From: Propionibacteriaceae bacterium
GTDB lineage: Bacteria; Actinomycetota; Actinomycetes; Propionibacteriales; Propionibacteriaceae
DNA length: 64,000 nt
NCBI GenBank assembly: GCA_025965155.1
Contig: JAOPXN010000073.1
Location: 1-64,000 of the forward strand
Direction: 5' to 3'
Position numbers and translations under genes: made by a program. Shown one piece after another: positions 1 through 8,671 of this stretch. The notes under the pieces were generated by a model. That model had not been told where the DNA came from, searched no databases, and worked only from the letters and a program-made list of their open reading frames with translations. Positions within the stretch are counted from its first letter, which is position 1. The number at the start of each line of letters is the position of its first letter.

Positions 1-162
1 CACGGTGATGCCTGGCGCCGTCGTCGTGAGCTGCGACATCTACCCCGTCCTGGGTGAGGCGTGATCGAAAGGCAGCCCAAGCCGCGGCTCCCGCCCGCTC
101 CTGCTGCTGTTTTGGGGGCTAACGCTCCCGGCGGACAGATTTAAGTAGGGCTTGGGCGGTAC

Positions 163-450
163 TTCGACCTGGCGATCGTGGCAGCGGTCCTAGCGGCCAA
201 TGACGTGTTCCCGCGGGCGCGGCTGACCAAGACCGTGCTGCTCGGCGAGCTCGGGCTCGACGGTCGGGTCAGGCCCGTGCGAGGAATCCTGCCGGCGACC
301 CCCGCCGCGGCACACGCCGGGTTCACCCGCGCGATCGTCCCGCTTCGGCAGGCAGCCGAGGCGCAGCTGGTCGAGGGCATCGAGGTGCTCGGCGTAGCCT
401 CGCTGGACCAGCTCGTCGCTCTGCTCAACAACAAGCCGATAGCAAATTAG
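163..450 (+). pseudogene. ComM/YifB Mg-chelatase-like ATPase, internal N-terminal-domain fragment
   Basis: The reading frame from FDLAIVAAVLAAND through GELGLDGRVRPVRGILP to the stop at 448-450 matches the N-terminal (Lon-S5-like) domain of the YifB/ComM AAA+ family, which assists natural transformation and branch migration. The family is about 500 residues with Walker A/B motifs downstream; here only about 95 codons remain and the frame ends before any P-loop. Upstream the same frame meets a stop at 142-144, so the usual first 80 residues are missing as well. A GTG at 178 could start a 90-aa peptide, but no ribosome binding site is evident. I read it as a relic rather than a working gene. 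Family assignment is fairly sure; non-functionality is inferred from length. Confidence 0.6.
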
Positions 451-1909
451 CCTCGGCTGTGTGGAGCTAGCGAGCTTGGGCTGTGGCGAGGCTGGCTTGG
501 CGCATGGCGGACGGCTCGGTCGATGGTGGCGAGCCCGACTCGGGCGCTCGGTGTCGGCGGCCTGTTGCCGGGTCGTTCAAGCCCGGTGCGGTCGTGTGAA
601 TGGGAGGGGTTGTTTCCGCGAAGTCTCGGCGCGACGCGACGGCTTCGCCGCTGCGCACCGTGGTGGGGCCCCTCCAGGTCTTCGCCGCTCGGATCTCGAA
701 TTCCCAACGAGGGGGCTTGGTCGCCCATCTTGTTCCCCGCCGACCATTTCGTGATCATGATCATGACCCGCAACCGCTGATTAAGAGAAGGCGAGCGGCG
801 CAGCGGATGGCGACAACAGGTGGCGCACGCGTGTCAGGCTGAGCGCGGGAGCCGGGAGCACGATGATGGGCGATACATTCCAAGGCCATCGGGGACCCTC
901 GCCTCCGTGAGCAATCTGTGCGCAGCATGGACTGGCCGAGGGACGGCGGTTCCGGGAGCGTATGTGAAGCGGCTCCCATCTGGTTCGTGGGCACTTGCCG
1001 AAGCTGCAACATCACATGCGATGGGTCTAACGGACATTTGGGCATCGGAGCCGCGGCGATCGGCCAACGCGCGCTGACCGGCCTCAAGACCAACGCGGGC
1101 ATCCCACCGGGCGGGTCGACGGCCGCCCCTGCTTGGCCCGCGGATAAGGAACCGTCCCTGTAGGGACGGTCGAACGTTCACTAAAACGACACCCCGGTGA
1201 ACTCGCGAGCTGGCGAACTACCTGATCGTCGCGGTGCCGGTGTCGGGTCTCCGCTGCCACGGCAGCGCGGCGCCTTGAACTTGGAGGTCGCCGTTCTCAA
1301 TGTGGCGCGGTCCGAGGACGTGGCTCCGGTCCGGCAGCGGCCGCTATCAAGGATCAACTAGAGGACGAGGCTCACCAGCCGTCCGGGGACCACGATGATC
1401 CTGCGCGGTGTGGCACCGGCAAGCTTTTCTGGGTTGTCGCGATCTCCCAGAGAAAAGGGCGCACCCACATGGTGGCTCCGCGCACGGCTCCGCGTCGTCT
1501 TGCGGACTCTTGCGAACGACCCAGGACGCCGAAGCAGAGCGTCGGACTGCTCTACGCTCTGACCATGGTCGATGGGGATTGCTTGACCGACGCCGACATT
1601 TCGGCACTCGCCGACGACGAGCTGGTTCGGCTCTAGTCAGCGGGCATGGGCGAAATGATGACGAGGCATGGGAACGCGCATCCGGAGCATTGGGGACCGA
1701 ACGAGGACTAGCAGTCTGGCGCCGCCGGGTGCTGAGGTGACTCGGACACCCGGCGCCCGTTTGACCTTCCCTTACGGGGCGGGGCAGCGCGCATGGTTAG
1801 CGGACATGAGGGGGCGTTCCCGTGTGACGCCGCACTGCCGTAGCCCAGCCGCAGGTGGTGGCAACATCCTCTAGTTGACGCTTGATAAAGCGCATGCTTG
1901 AGTACTGGT
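451..1909. other. Gene-poor stretch, no confident gene
   Basis: About 1.46 kb in which the open frames have poor codon bias and no recognisable domain. Two small structures stand out: the palindrome at 1151-1170 (listed separately) and a 9-bp stem at 1723-1731/1747-1755 with a 15-nt loop. A frame ending at the TAG near 1634-1636 has a plausible acidic C-terminus (TDADISALADDELVRL), perhaps a gene remnant, but I cannot assign it. The last 40 bases (TTGACG at about 1875, GATAAAG at about 1883) probably contain the promoter of the ArsR gene that follows. Confidence 0.5.
1151..1170. repeat. Near-perfect palindrome, 9-bp arms
   Basis: ACCGTCCCT and AGGGACGGT face each other across a 2-base GT spacer. 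It lies in the gene-poor stretch, not next to a recognisable start codon. It could be an operator left from a lost gene or an end of a decayed element. Confidence 0.4.
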
Positions 1910-2257
1910 ATGGGAACCATCATCCAGGATCAGCAGCTCGATGCTCTGTTCACGGCGCTCAGCGACCGCACCAGGCGAGACATCGTGGCCCGGCTGAGCA
2001 CGGGTGAGGCGACGGTCAAGGAGCTGGCCAAGCCGTACGCCATGAGCATGCAGGCCGTTTCACAGCACATCCGGGTACTCGAGCGGTCCGGCCTGATCAG
2101 CCAGGGACGGCACCGGCAGACCCGGCCATGTCGGCTCGAGCCCGCAGCACTCGAGGCTGGGCTCTCATGGATCGAGGAGAGCCGGCGCACGTGGTCAGAC
2201 CGAATGGACCGGCTGGAGACGCACCTCGCCCACGTGCAGGACCGTGAGGACCAGTGA
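1910..2257 (+). CDS. ArsR-family transcriptional regulator (cassette 1)
   Basis: A 115-aa winged-helix regulator of the ArsR/SdpR type. DALFTALSDRTRRDIVARLS is the typical first helix pair, VKELAKPYAMSMQAVSQHIRVLE the helix-turn-helix, and GRHRQTRPCRLEP the wing. No CxC metal site of the arsenic sensors is present, which fits the SdpR-like subgroup that pairs with an AHSA1 protein. I chose ATG 1910; an in-frame TTG at 1898 is less likely. The stop overlaps the start of the next gene by four bases (GTGA), so the three genes 1910-3287 form an operon. It probably represses its own operon. The inducing signal is unknown. Confidence 0.9.
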   Translation: MGTIIQDQQLDALFTALSDRTRRDIVARLSTGEATVKELAKPYAMSMQAVSQHIRVLERSGLISQGRHRQTRPCRLEPAALEAGLSWIEESRRTWSDRMDRLETHLAHVQDREDQ

Positions 2258-2694
2258 ACGACAACGAACTCGTCTACCGGCGGGTCTTCCGCGCGCCGCG
2301 CGAGCTGGTGTGGCGGTGCCTCACCGAGCCCGCCGAGCTCGCACACTTCTGGGGCCCGAGCGGCATGGCCACGCCGCTCGACGGCATCGTCGTCGAACTC
2401 CACCCCGGTGGCCGGTTCGAGACCCTGATGCTCGGCGAGCGCGGCAGCCACCGGATGGTGGCCACCTTCACCGAGGTCGTCCCACCGGAACGGCTCGCCT
2501 GGGTCGAGTCGGTGACCGGGATGCACACCACCAGCACACTCACCGACCTCGGCGACGGCAGAACCGCAGTCGTCATCCATCAGCGGAACGTGCCCGACAC
2601 GATGCGCATGCCCGAGGCCCGCGCCGGCTTCCTCACCTCCCTCGACAAGCTCGAGGAGCACCTCGCTCACCTCATACAAGGAGACCGATCGTGA
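2254..2694 (+). CDS. AHSA1/SRPBCC (START-like) domain protein (cassette 1)
   Basis: A 146-aa single-domain protein of the AHSA1/CalC branch of the SRPBCC helix-grip fold, which binds hydrophobic small molecules in a deep cavity. The family hallmarks are visible: RVFRAPRELVWRCLTEPAELAHFWGP at the N-terminus, GGRFET in the middle, and a C-terminal helix from about residue 120. It starts with GTG inside the stop of the ArsR gene and ends overlapping the following gene, so the three are translated together. In such cassettes the SRPBCC protein is thought to bind or modify a ligand linked to the ArsR signal; substrate unknown. A paralogous cassette lies at 20847-22305. Confidence 0.88.
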   Translation: MNDNELVYRRVFRAPRELVWRCLTEPAELAHFWGPSGMATPLDGIVVELHPGGRFETLMLGERGSHRMVATFTEVVPPERLAWVESVTGMHTTSTLTDLGDGRTAVVIHQRNVPDTMRMPEARAGFLTSLDKLEEHLAHLIQGDRS

Positions 2695-3287
2695 CCGACC
2701 GCCAGTCCTGGGTAGCGCCGACCTACAACGGGCTCGCCGACCTTCTGACCGCCATGGCCGTCGACACGTGGGACGCCCCGTCGCTGTGCGAGAAGTGGCT
2801 GGTGCGTCATGTGGTCGCGCACATGACGATGCCCGCACGGCTGACTCCCGAGCAGTTCGGGGCCGAGATGGCGGCGGCCGGCGGCGACTTCACCGTACTT
2901 TCCGACACCGTGGCCACGCGGGACGCTTCACTGCCGGTCGCCGATCTCCTCGATCAGCTCCGATCGCCGAGATTGCACGCGTGGCAGCCGCCGGGCGGCG
3001 GTGCAGCCGGCGCACTGAGCCATGCCGTCATTCACTCCCTGGATGTGACGATCGCCCTCGACCGGCCCGCGGTCGCACCGGCAGAGGCTGCGACCGCCGT
3101 CCTCGACCAGCTCACAGCCGCAAGCGGCACCGGGTTCGGGGTCGACCTGACCGGTGTCCGGCTCGAGGCCGCCGACACCGACTGGAGCTGGGGAAACGGC
3201 CAGCTCGTTCGCGCCGACAGCGGATCTCTGGTGGCACTCCTGAGCGGCCGAGCACTGCCCGACGGCCGGACGCTGCCCCGCGGCTGA
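2691..3287 (+). CDS. Mycothiol-dependent maleylpyruvate isomerase-like / DinB-fold protein (cassette 1)
   Basis: A 198-aa member of the TIGR03083-type maleylpyruvate isomerase-like family of actinobacteria, a DinB four-helix fold that binds a divalent metal. LCEKWLVRHVVAHM is the typical first motif carrying a metal-ligand His, and HAVIHSLDVTIAL carries the second His-x2-Asp pattern. A short C-terminal domain follows from about residue 150. GTG 2691 was chosen because AAGGAGA lies seven bases upstream and it overlaps the AHSA1 stop (GTGA). The enzyme class uses mycothiol in known examples; the real reaction here is not predictable from sequence. Confidence 0.82.
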   Translation: MTDRQSWVAPTYNGLADLLTAMAVDTWDAPSLCEKWLVRHVVAHMTMPARLTPEQFGAEMAAAGGDFTVLSDTVATRDASLPVADLLDQLRSPRLHAWQPPGGGAAGALSHAVIHSLDVTIALDRPAVAPAEAATAVLDQLTAASGTGFGVDLTGVRLEAADTDWSWGNGQLVRADSGSLVALLSGRALPDGRTLPRG

Positions 3288-3374
3288 CACACCGAGGCCG
3301 ACACGCCCCAAGTCGGACCAAGGACCGTACGTCTGCAACGTCCCAACAGGGCCTCCACGGGGCCCCACATCCGC

Positions 3375-3605
3375 TCATCCCCAGCGGGGGACCCTGATCG
3401 ATGCTCGCAGCCCGCGTCCCGTCTCGATACGCTCAAGCAGCGCCTCCAAGGCATCGGCCACCCGTCGTCGGAGGTGGACGTCTTGGGTCATCGAGACCCG
3501 CGAGTGTCTAAGCTGATCCGCGATCATCCGGGCGCTGGTCCCACTCCCGTCGGGCAGAGTCACCACGCTGTTGCGGAACGTGTGCGTCGTGACCCACTCC
3601 GGACC
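3375..3605 (-). pseudogene. Tyrosine recombinase (phage-type integrase), C-terminal fragment
   Basis: On the minus strand the frame reads EWVTTHTFRNSVVTLPDGS, then SARMIADQLRHSRVSMTQDV, then a helical tail to the stop at 3375. This is the last third of the catalytic domain of actinobacterial tyrosine integrases: the second Arg of the HxxR motif is present, but the residue in the catalytic Tyr place (usually SMTQDVY) is His, codon CAC instead of TAC, and the Gly of the usual LGHS is Arg. The N-terminal DNA-binding part and the first catalytic Arg are absent; farther upstream the frame is antisense to the sugar-binding pseudogene. It is a dead relic of an integrated element. Confidence 0.75.
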
Positions 3606-3663
3606 CGCCGCGACTTCAGCAGGTCGACTCACCAGGACGGCAGCAGGAGCCGCTGATTGGCCC

Positions 3664-3790
3664 GCGGCTTGACCCGCTTGGCGGCCAACGTCTGACCCCG
3701 CACGGCGCCCTAATCCTGGTCGCGGTGACGCTGGCCACGGTGCAGTTCGCCCGCAAGCGAAGCAAGCCGACTCAGTTGGCAGCCAAGTGA
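3664..3790 (+). pseudogene. Possible C-terminal tail of a sugar ABC transporter permease
   Basis: The frame ending at TGA 3788-3790 reads TPHGALILVAVTLATVQFAR followed by a basic tail, which looks like the last membrane helix and cytoplasmic end of an RbsC/AraH-type permease. It stands 34 bases before a sugar-binding protein gene, the expected neighbour. Nothing upstream continues the permease; the fragment abuts the integrase relic on the other strand. The identification rests on context and hydrophobicity only. Confidence 0.35.
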
Positions 3791-3824
3791 GACACCAAGG
3801 TCGATGGGAGAGAGCTGATGACAA

Positions 3825-4752
3825 ATGAATAACCGCCGCCGCACCGTCCTCGGTGTCGCCGCGGCCGCGACCGCCCTGACGCTGCTCTGCGCCTGCGGGC
3901 GGATTTACCCCTCCGCCGCGCCCGCCTAGGGCCCTGCCAACGGCGTCAAGTCCGACATCCACGACGTCGTGGTCGGCTTCGCCCAGCAGCAGTTGCAGGC
4001 GCCGTACTTCGCGGCTAGTGAGGTGCAGTCGGAGGAGATCGCCCGGGAGCAGGGGTTTAAGCTGTTGTTCCAGGCCGCCAACAAGGATCCGGTCATCCAG
4101 ATGAACCAGATGCAAGCCATGATCCCCCAGGCCGCCGACGTACTGGTCGTCCACGCCACCAGCGTCAAGGACCAGAAGCAGATGATGACCCACATCGCGT
4201 CCCAGATCCCCGTCACCTACATCGACACCAGCGTTCCCCGGCACCGGTATGACCAGCGTGCAGTCCGACGACCTCGTCGAACCCAACCGACGCCAAGGCT
4301 TCCTCGACGGACTGAAGGAAGGCGGCATACCGTACGAGATCAAGGGCGAGCAGTCCGGGGACTACCAGCAGGACAAGGACCAAGTCGCCGCGGAAACATG
4401 CTCGCCGCCAACCCCGACATCAACCTGATCCTGGCTTGAACGACTCCATGGCACTCGGCGCCTACGATGTCGTCAACGGCAAGAGCCAGTACAAGAACGT
4501 CTACGTCGCAGCCTCCGCCGACGGCCAGAAGAGACGCTGGCCCTAATTATGAAGGGCGGCTGCGAAGGCCGGTACATCTCCACCGGTCTCAACTCACCCT
4601 CCCTGGCCGCGGAGGAGGCCTTGAAGATCTCCGTCGCTGTCGCTACTGGTGCCAAGAAGCCCAGCGACTATCCGAAGGAATCGTTCACCAAAGCTGTTGG
4701 AATCGGATGCGACAACATCGACAAGTACCAGGACCCCAACAGCGTCTTCTGA
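3825..4752 (+). pseudogene. Sugar-binding lipoprotein of an ABC transporter (RbsB-like), broken
   Basis: Starts at ATG 3825 with a basic signal peptide and lipobox (LTLLCAC), then meets an in-frame TAG at 3927. The same frame goes on as VVGFAQQQLQAPYFAASEVQ to IPVTYIDTSV near 4235, typical of the periplasmic-binding type 1 fold. Homology then shifts frame (MTSVQSDDLVEPNRRQGFLD), shifts again near 4390-4397 (MLAANPDINLILA), meets TGA at about 4437, resumes as YDVVNGKSQYKNVYVAASAD, shifts near 4530 and finishes with STGLNSPSLAAEEALKISV to the stop at 4752. One stop plus at least three frame breaks make function very unlikely. Several single-base lesions in one gene argue against a lone sequencing error. 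Confidence 0.85.
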
Positions 4753-4879
4753 CGCCGGGGCTGACGTTGCGCCGACCGCCTCCACACGAGACAGGGGGAG
4801 CGGTTGGTGCGCGGCGGCACCGACATCATCCCTGGAACAGGTCGGAGAGATAATGAGATGATCCCATTCAGGACGTGGC

Positions 4880-5473
4880 ATGAAAGCAGCGGAGAACGAC
4901 TGGCGGCGTAATGCGGCCTGCACCTCCCCCAACACTGAGCTGTCCTTCCCGGTCGGCAGCGCCGGGCCGGCCCTGGCCCAACTGGAGCAGGCCAGACAGA
5001 TCTGCCGCAGTTGTCCGGTGCGGCTCTCCTGCCTGGAATGGGCGATTGATGTTGGCGCCGACGATCGCATGTGGGGTGGAGTGAGCGAGCAGGAACGCCA
5101 GAGCCTCCGGCGTCGACGGCGCTCAGGACGATACAAGGCAACCGATCTACACGGCCGAGGCTGTGCGAACCTCGCAGGCAGCCTGGCGTCGGCGCACCCT
5201 GAACGGCACCCTGAACGGGGCGCGCGCACTCGAAGGTCACTCGAACCGCAAGGATGCCTCCGCACCGCAAGCCGCCAGCTTGACCGTGCGAACCGGCACC
5301 GCGCAAACCAGATCAGGTGCCCGGGCCCTGAGTCCCAACTGGCGAAAATGAGGACAGCGATGACGCCTGAGAGCACCAGGGACGGGCGCATGCCGGTTCA
5401 TGGTCGCGTACGCGGACTCGCGAGGGCGACTGTTCGAGGCGTGGGTTCGCGTAGTGATCGTTCGTGGCGATGA
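4880..5473 (+). CDS. WhiB-family Fe-S regulator with unusually long C-terminal tail
   Basis: The first 85 residues are a standard WhiB-like domain: Cys14, then Cys42-x2-Cys45-x5-Cys51 to bind a [4Fe-4S] cluster, the WGGVSEQER turn at residues 65-73 and a basic stretch SLRRRRR for DNA contact. Members usually stop within 85-130 residues; this frame runs to 197. The extra 110 residues are rich in Arg, Ser and His, have no recognisable domain and have weaker third-position GC than the neighbours, so the tail may result from loss of the original stop. The stop overlaps the next start by four bases (ATGA). Known WhiB proteins answer to O2, NO or redox state. Confidence 0.78.
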   Translation: MKAAENDWRRNAACTSPNTELSFPVGSAGPALAQLEQARQICRSCPVRLSCLEWAIDVGADDRMWGGVSEQERQSLRRRRRSGRYKATDLHGRGCANLAGSLASAHPERHPERGARTRRSLEPQGCLRTASRQLDRANRHRANQIRCPGPESQLAKMRTAMTPESTRDGRMPVHGRVRGLARATVRGVGSRSDRSWR

Positions 5474-6018
5474 CGTCGTCTCCGATCGTTCTGTTCGTCG
5501 GCGATGATGCGAGCTCCACTCAGATCGCCGAGAGCCTGTTGCATCGGCTCGTCGGCGACCGTGTCGAAATCCACACTGCTGGGGCCCAGCCGCCCGATCC
5601 CGGCGGTCGTGAAGACCAGATGTTGGTGATGATGGGGCTGGACCCCGCCCACGAGGAACGTCTCAGTGTGCGGGCGCTCAACACGTCAGACCGGGTGATT
5701 ATCCTTGGCACCAGCCTGGACGTGGCGAGGGTCCCTGGCCGGCAGTACGAGGAATGGGACCTCACTGCCACCAGTCTGGAGCAGCGGGTCGAAACCCTGG
5801 CGGCAGAGTTGATCAGCAGCACCGACCCTTCGAACAGGGCGCCGCGAGCGGAGGTGAAGCGGTTTCGGCTGGTTGTGCAGCAGATCCGCCGACGACTAGC
5901 CATGAGCGCGTCACGACGACGAGATCAGTTCGCGCGCCGACGCGCATCCGCTCGACAACGCGTCCGGAACCGGCGGCGTAACCGACGCGACCAGCGGGGC
6001 CCAGAGCTCCCGAGTTAA
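5470..6018 (+). CDS. Low-molecular-weight phosphatase/ArsC-fold protein lacking the catalytic loop
   Basis: The protein of about 182 aa begins PIVLFVGDDASSTQIAESLL, which aligns with the start of low-molecular-weight tyrosine phosphatases and thioredoxin/mycothiol arsenate reductases (VLFVCxxNxxRS). The nucleophile Cys of the CX5R loop is Gly11 and the loop Arg is Thr17, and the usual WxLPDP general-acid segment reads EWDLTATSLEQ. The fold pattern otherwise persists: IHTAGAQPPD, DRVIILGT, and a last helix. A basic Arg-rich tail follows residue 145. ATG 5470 overlaps the WhiB stop; GTG 5464 is an alternative. Catalysis as in the parent family looks impossible; a binding or regulatory role with WhiB is speculation. 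Confidence 0.65.
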   Translation: MTSSPIVLFVGDDASSTQIAESLLHRLVGDRVEIHTAGAQPPDPGGREDQMLVMMGLDPAHEERLSVRALNTSDRVIILGTSLDVARVPGRQYEEWDLTATSLEQRVETLAAELISSTDPSNRAPRAEVKRFRLVVQQIRRRLAMSASRRRDQFARRRASARQRVRNRRRNRRDQRGPELPS

Positions 6019-7090
6019 GACCACGACAGTGCACTGTCTATGAGCGACTTCGACCGTTCGGCGCGAACGTCGGCGAGCGATGCTGAGCCCGCCGTCGGAT
6101 CTTCTCTAGCGGCGGTCGATCGCGGCGATCGTCCACCGGGCTTCCACCGCTTTGTCCTGCCTCGATCAGGATTGGTCCCCGTCGGTCGCCGGGTGGTGTG
6201 TTGAAGGCGTTAGAAGCACAGATCATTGGCTCCACCGCTAGCGCGATCCGGTGCCCCACTCGCAGGAGCTACCCACCCGGTCGGCGGTGTGGGCCTGTGC
6301 CATGCACGTTGGCACGCCAGGTCATGGCGACGCACTGACCCTTCGATCGGTCAACCGGACCGTGGCTGTGCTACCTCCGAAGGTGAAGGCCTGCGCGCGT
6401 ACCCATCACAGTCCGGCCATGCACGACGTCCCTTTGCCTGCTTCATGGGGGAAGGCGGGGCACAGCTTGCCTCCGGCGCGCCGATGAGGCCTGCCGAAAC
6501 AGTCGCGAAAATGCTCACCTTCACGGTCCGGGACATGGCTCTCGTGGGCGTGGCCGTCGCCGCTTACAGCACAGCGCTATCGGCGCAAGGCCTTGGAGCC
6601 AAGCACTGTTACCGGTGCCGGAGCCGGTCGTCCGCAACTGATCGGCGCTGATCTACGGCGCCGCGGCGTTGACCAGTTAAGCGATCTTCTTGTCGCCGCT
6701 GGTCATTCGCCTTCTCCGTTGAAGGCGGGCGCGCTGCCGCACAGACTTGAACGAGGTTCTAAGAAGGCACTTGTAAATTTGCCCATGTGTCATTAGCTCT
6801 GCTCTGGACAGTCGGCTCGGCTAGGAACAATGGTTGTCCTGGAAGGCTGCGCGGCGTCTCTTGGCGACGCGCCGGTAGCCGTGAGCAGCAGCGCGCCGAA
6901 GTAGGGACCTTTGGCCCTGAGCCGACGGCGCTACCCGTACCTAGCATCGTGAACAGCACCCGTCGCGGGTGGGTTGGTTGAGCGAAGGATGGCGACCCAT
7001 GCACACGACCCTGGACGAGCGAGCCCGTCTGCCAGGCGTCGACGATCGTCCCCAACGTCCGAAAAGGCCCTCCATGGGAAGGACCTCGAC
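6019..7090. other. Gene-poor intergenic stretch
   Basis: About 1.07 kb with no open frame that resembles a known family or shows convincing codon bias. The only clear signal is the DosR-like palindrome at 6903-6918, about 170 bases before the acyltransferase start. Frames continuing upstream of GTG 7091 in the acyltransferase frame have low-complexity Arg/Ser content and look untranslated. Confidence 0.5.
6903..6918. promoter_or_regulatory. DosR/DevR-box-like palindrome upstream of the WS/DGAT gene
   Basis: AGGGACCTTTGGCCCT is an interrupted palindrome close to the mycobacterial DosR consensus (GGGACT-WW-AGTCCC type). The same pattern occurs at 9327-9340, 19218-19231 and 20380-20392. It lies about 170 bases before the presumed start of the acyltransferase. 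The homologous gene tgs1 of Mycobacterium tuberculosis is a DosR target, which supports the reading. Confidence 0.55.
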
Positions 7091-8455
7091 GTGAGAGGCC
7101 GACCCCAGGTCGACCGGTTGAGCCCGGACGACCTGATGTCGCTGGTAGGCGATACCAGCGCCGCCCCGATACAGGTGGGGGCGGTACTGATCCTGGACGA
7201 CGGTGCCACCCTCGACCCGGCAGCCGTCCGCTCAGCTCTGGAGCAACGGCTGCCGGCCGTTCCGCGACTGCGCCGGCGGCTGGCTCTGGTACCGCTCGGG
7301 TGCGGGAGACCACTGTGGGTGGACCATCCCGCTTTCGACCTCGACGAACACTTCTCGGTCCGCCCGGCAGCCGGGCCAGTCACCCGCCAGGAACTGCTCG
7401 ACGTCGCCGCAGAGCTGGTCGCCACCCCACTCCCACCCGACCGCCCGCTGTGGAGCGCAACCTTCGTACCGGAGGTCGAGCCCGGCCGGGCAGCGCTTGT
7501 CGTGGTGCTCCACCATGTACTGGCGGACGGGGTGGCAGGGTTGGCGCTGCTTGGCGATCTCCTCGATGTAGGTGCCGCGCCCGCGGATCCCTCCTTTCCA
7601 CGACGAGAGCCTGCGCCGGCTTACCTCGTGCTCGATGCGCTGATGAGCCGCCTGGGCTCGCTCAGACGGCTCCCCGCCACACTGCTGCGACTGGCGACGG
7701 CGGTGGTGGAGGTGGGTTCTGCCCTGGGCTCGACGGCCGAACGCTCCTCGCTCAATCGGCCGACGGGGCCGAGCCGGTGCCTCCGCACCGTCAGCACAGA
7801 CCTGCGGGAGATGCGCACCGTCGCTCACAGGTACGGTGCGACGGTTAACGATGTCCTCTTGACCGTCACGGCGGGCGCACTCGGCGACCTGCTGGCGGGC
7901 CGGGGCGAACAGCTGGACCGGCTTGTGGTCTCTGTCCCGTTCTCGTCGCGGCCGCGGAGCAGCGTTGGGGGCCTCGGGAACCACAGCGGCGTCGTACCGG
8001 TGGTGCTCCCCACCCTCGGCTCGTTCCGGGTACGGCTCGCGAGCGTCGCGGCCAGTACTCGAGTGGCGAAGAGACGCCAGCGCGGGGCCTCAACGGCCGT
8101 GCTCGGCCCCGCGTTCCGGGTGCTGGACCGGCTGGGGGTCTACAAGTACTTCGTCGAGCACCAGAGGTTGATCCACACCTTCATCAGCAACGTCCGGGGT
8201 CCTGAGCAAGCCCTGCAGCTCCTAGGCTGCCCCCTCATCGAGCTCATCCCGCTGAGCCGGACATATGGCAACGTCACCGTCGCCTTTACCGCGCTCTCCT
8301 ACCACGGGCGACTGGTAATCACGATCAACGCCGACCCGGAGACCTGCCCCGACGTGGACCGGCTCTGCCAGGCGTTGATCGCCCAGCTCGAAGCGCTGCA
8401 CGTCTGCTCACCGCAGTTGACGTCTACGTCGCCTGGTACACCAGGCGCCCCCTGA
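7091..8455 (+). CDS. Wax ester synthase/diacylglycerol O-acyltransferase (WS/DGAT)
   Basis: Esterifies acyl-CoA to diacylglycerol or a fatty alcohol, making storage triacylglycerol or wax ester at the membrane. The 454-aa protein starts VDRLSPDDLMSLVGDTS-like, as the family does, and carries the active-site motif HHVLADG at residues 141-147 (HHxxxDG), the PLW motif (DRPLWSATFVP) about 20 residues before it, and the C-terminal FISNVRGPEQALQLLGCPL signature of the WES acyltransferase C-domain. GTG 7091 is preferred: a GGAAGG sequence lies about eight bases before it, and family members start close to the RLSP motif. A DosR-like site lies upstream, and the convergent gene is a universal stress protein, as in dormancy regulons. 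Confidence 0.9.
   Translation: MRGRPQVDRLSPDDLMSLVGDTSAAPIQVGAVLILDDGATLDPAAVRSALEQRLPAVPRLRRRLALVPLGCGRPLWVDHPAFDLDEHFSVRPAAGPVTRQELLDVAAELVATPLPPDRPLWSATFVPEVEPGRAALVVVLHHVLADGVAGLALLGDLLDVGAAPADPSFPRREPAPAYLVLDALMSRLGSLRRLPATLLRLATAVVEVGSALGSTAERSSLNRPTGPSRCLRTVSTDLREMRTVAHRYGATVNDVLLTVTAGALGDLLAGRGEQLDRLVVSVPFSSRPRSSVGGLGNHSGVVPVVLPTLGSFRVRLASVAASTRVAKRRQRGASTAVLGPAFRVLDRLGVYKYFVEHQRLIHTFISNVRGPEQALQLLGCPLIELIPLSRTYGNVTVAFTALSYHGRLVITINADPETCPDVDRLCQALIAQLEALHVCSPQLTSTSPGTPGAP
8431..8446. terminator. Short hairpin at the end of the WS/DGAT gene
   Basis: GCCTGGT and ACCAGGC pair around a 2-base spacer inside the last codons of the acyltransferase, between two convergent genes. No T-run follows, so a terminator role is only possible. 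Confidence 0.25.
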
Positions 8456-8671
8456 CGTGGTCGACGAAGCAGATGGCTGGGTCGTCCACGTCAACGTCAG
8501 GTCCCAGCAAGCCAGAGACGTTCCCGACGAACTGTGATCGCCGTCCAGATGCGATCCTTGGCCACTAGCAACCCGACGCCGGGTCGGTGCCGAGCCTCTC
8601 AACCAGCTCGTCGATCTCGACCACCGAGACGTCTCCGTTGAGCTGTTGCTCCGCCCGGACCGTCGGGGCGT

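Noticed and set aside
2-64. Possible C-terminal end of a gene entering from the left (frame ending TGA 62-64)
   Set aside because: Only 20 residues are visible and no family can be recognised.
1930-2838. Minus-strand open frame of 302 codons over ArsR cassette 1
   Set aside because: The plus strand has three clear families with coupled starts; the reverse frame has none.
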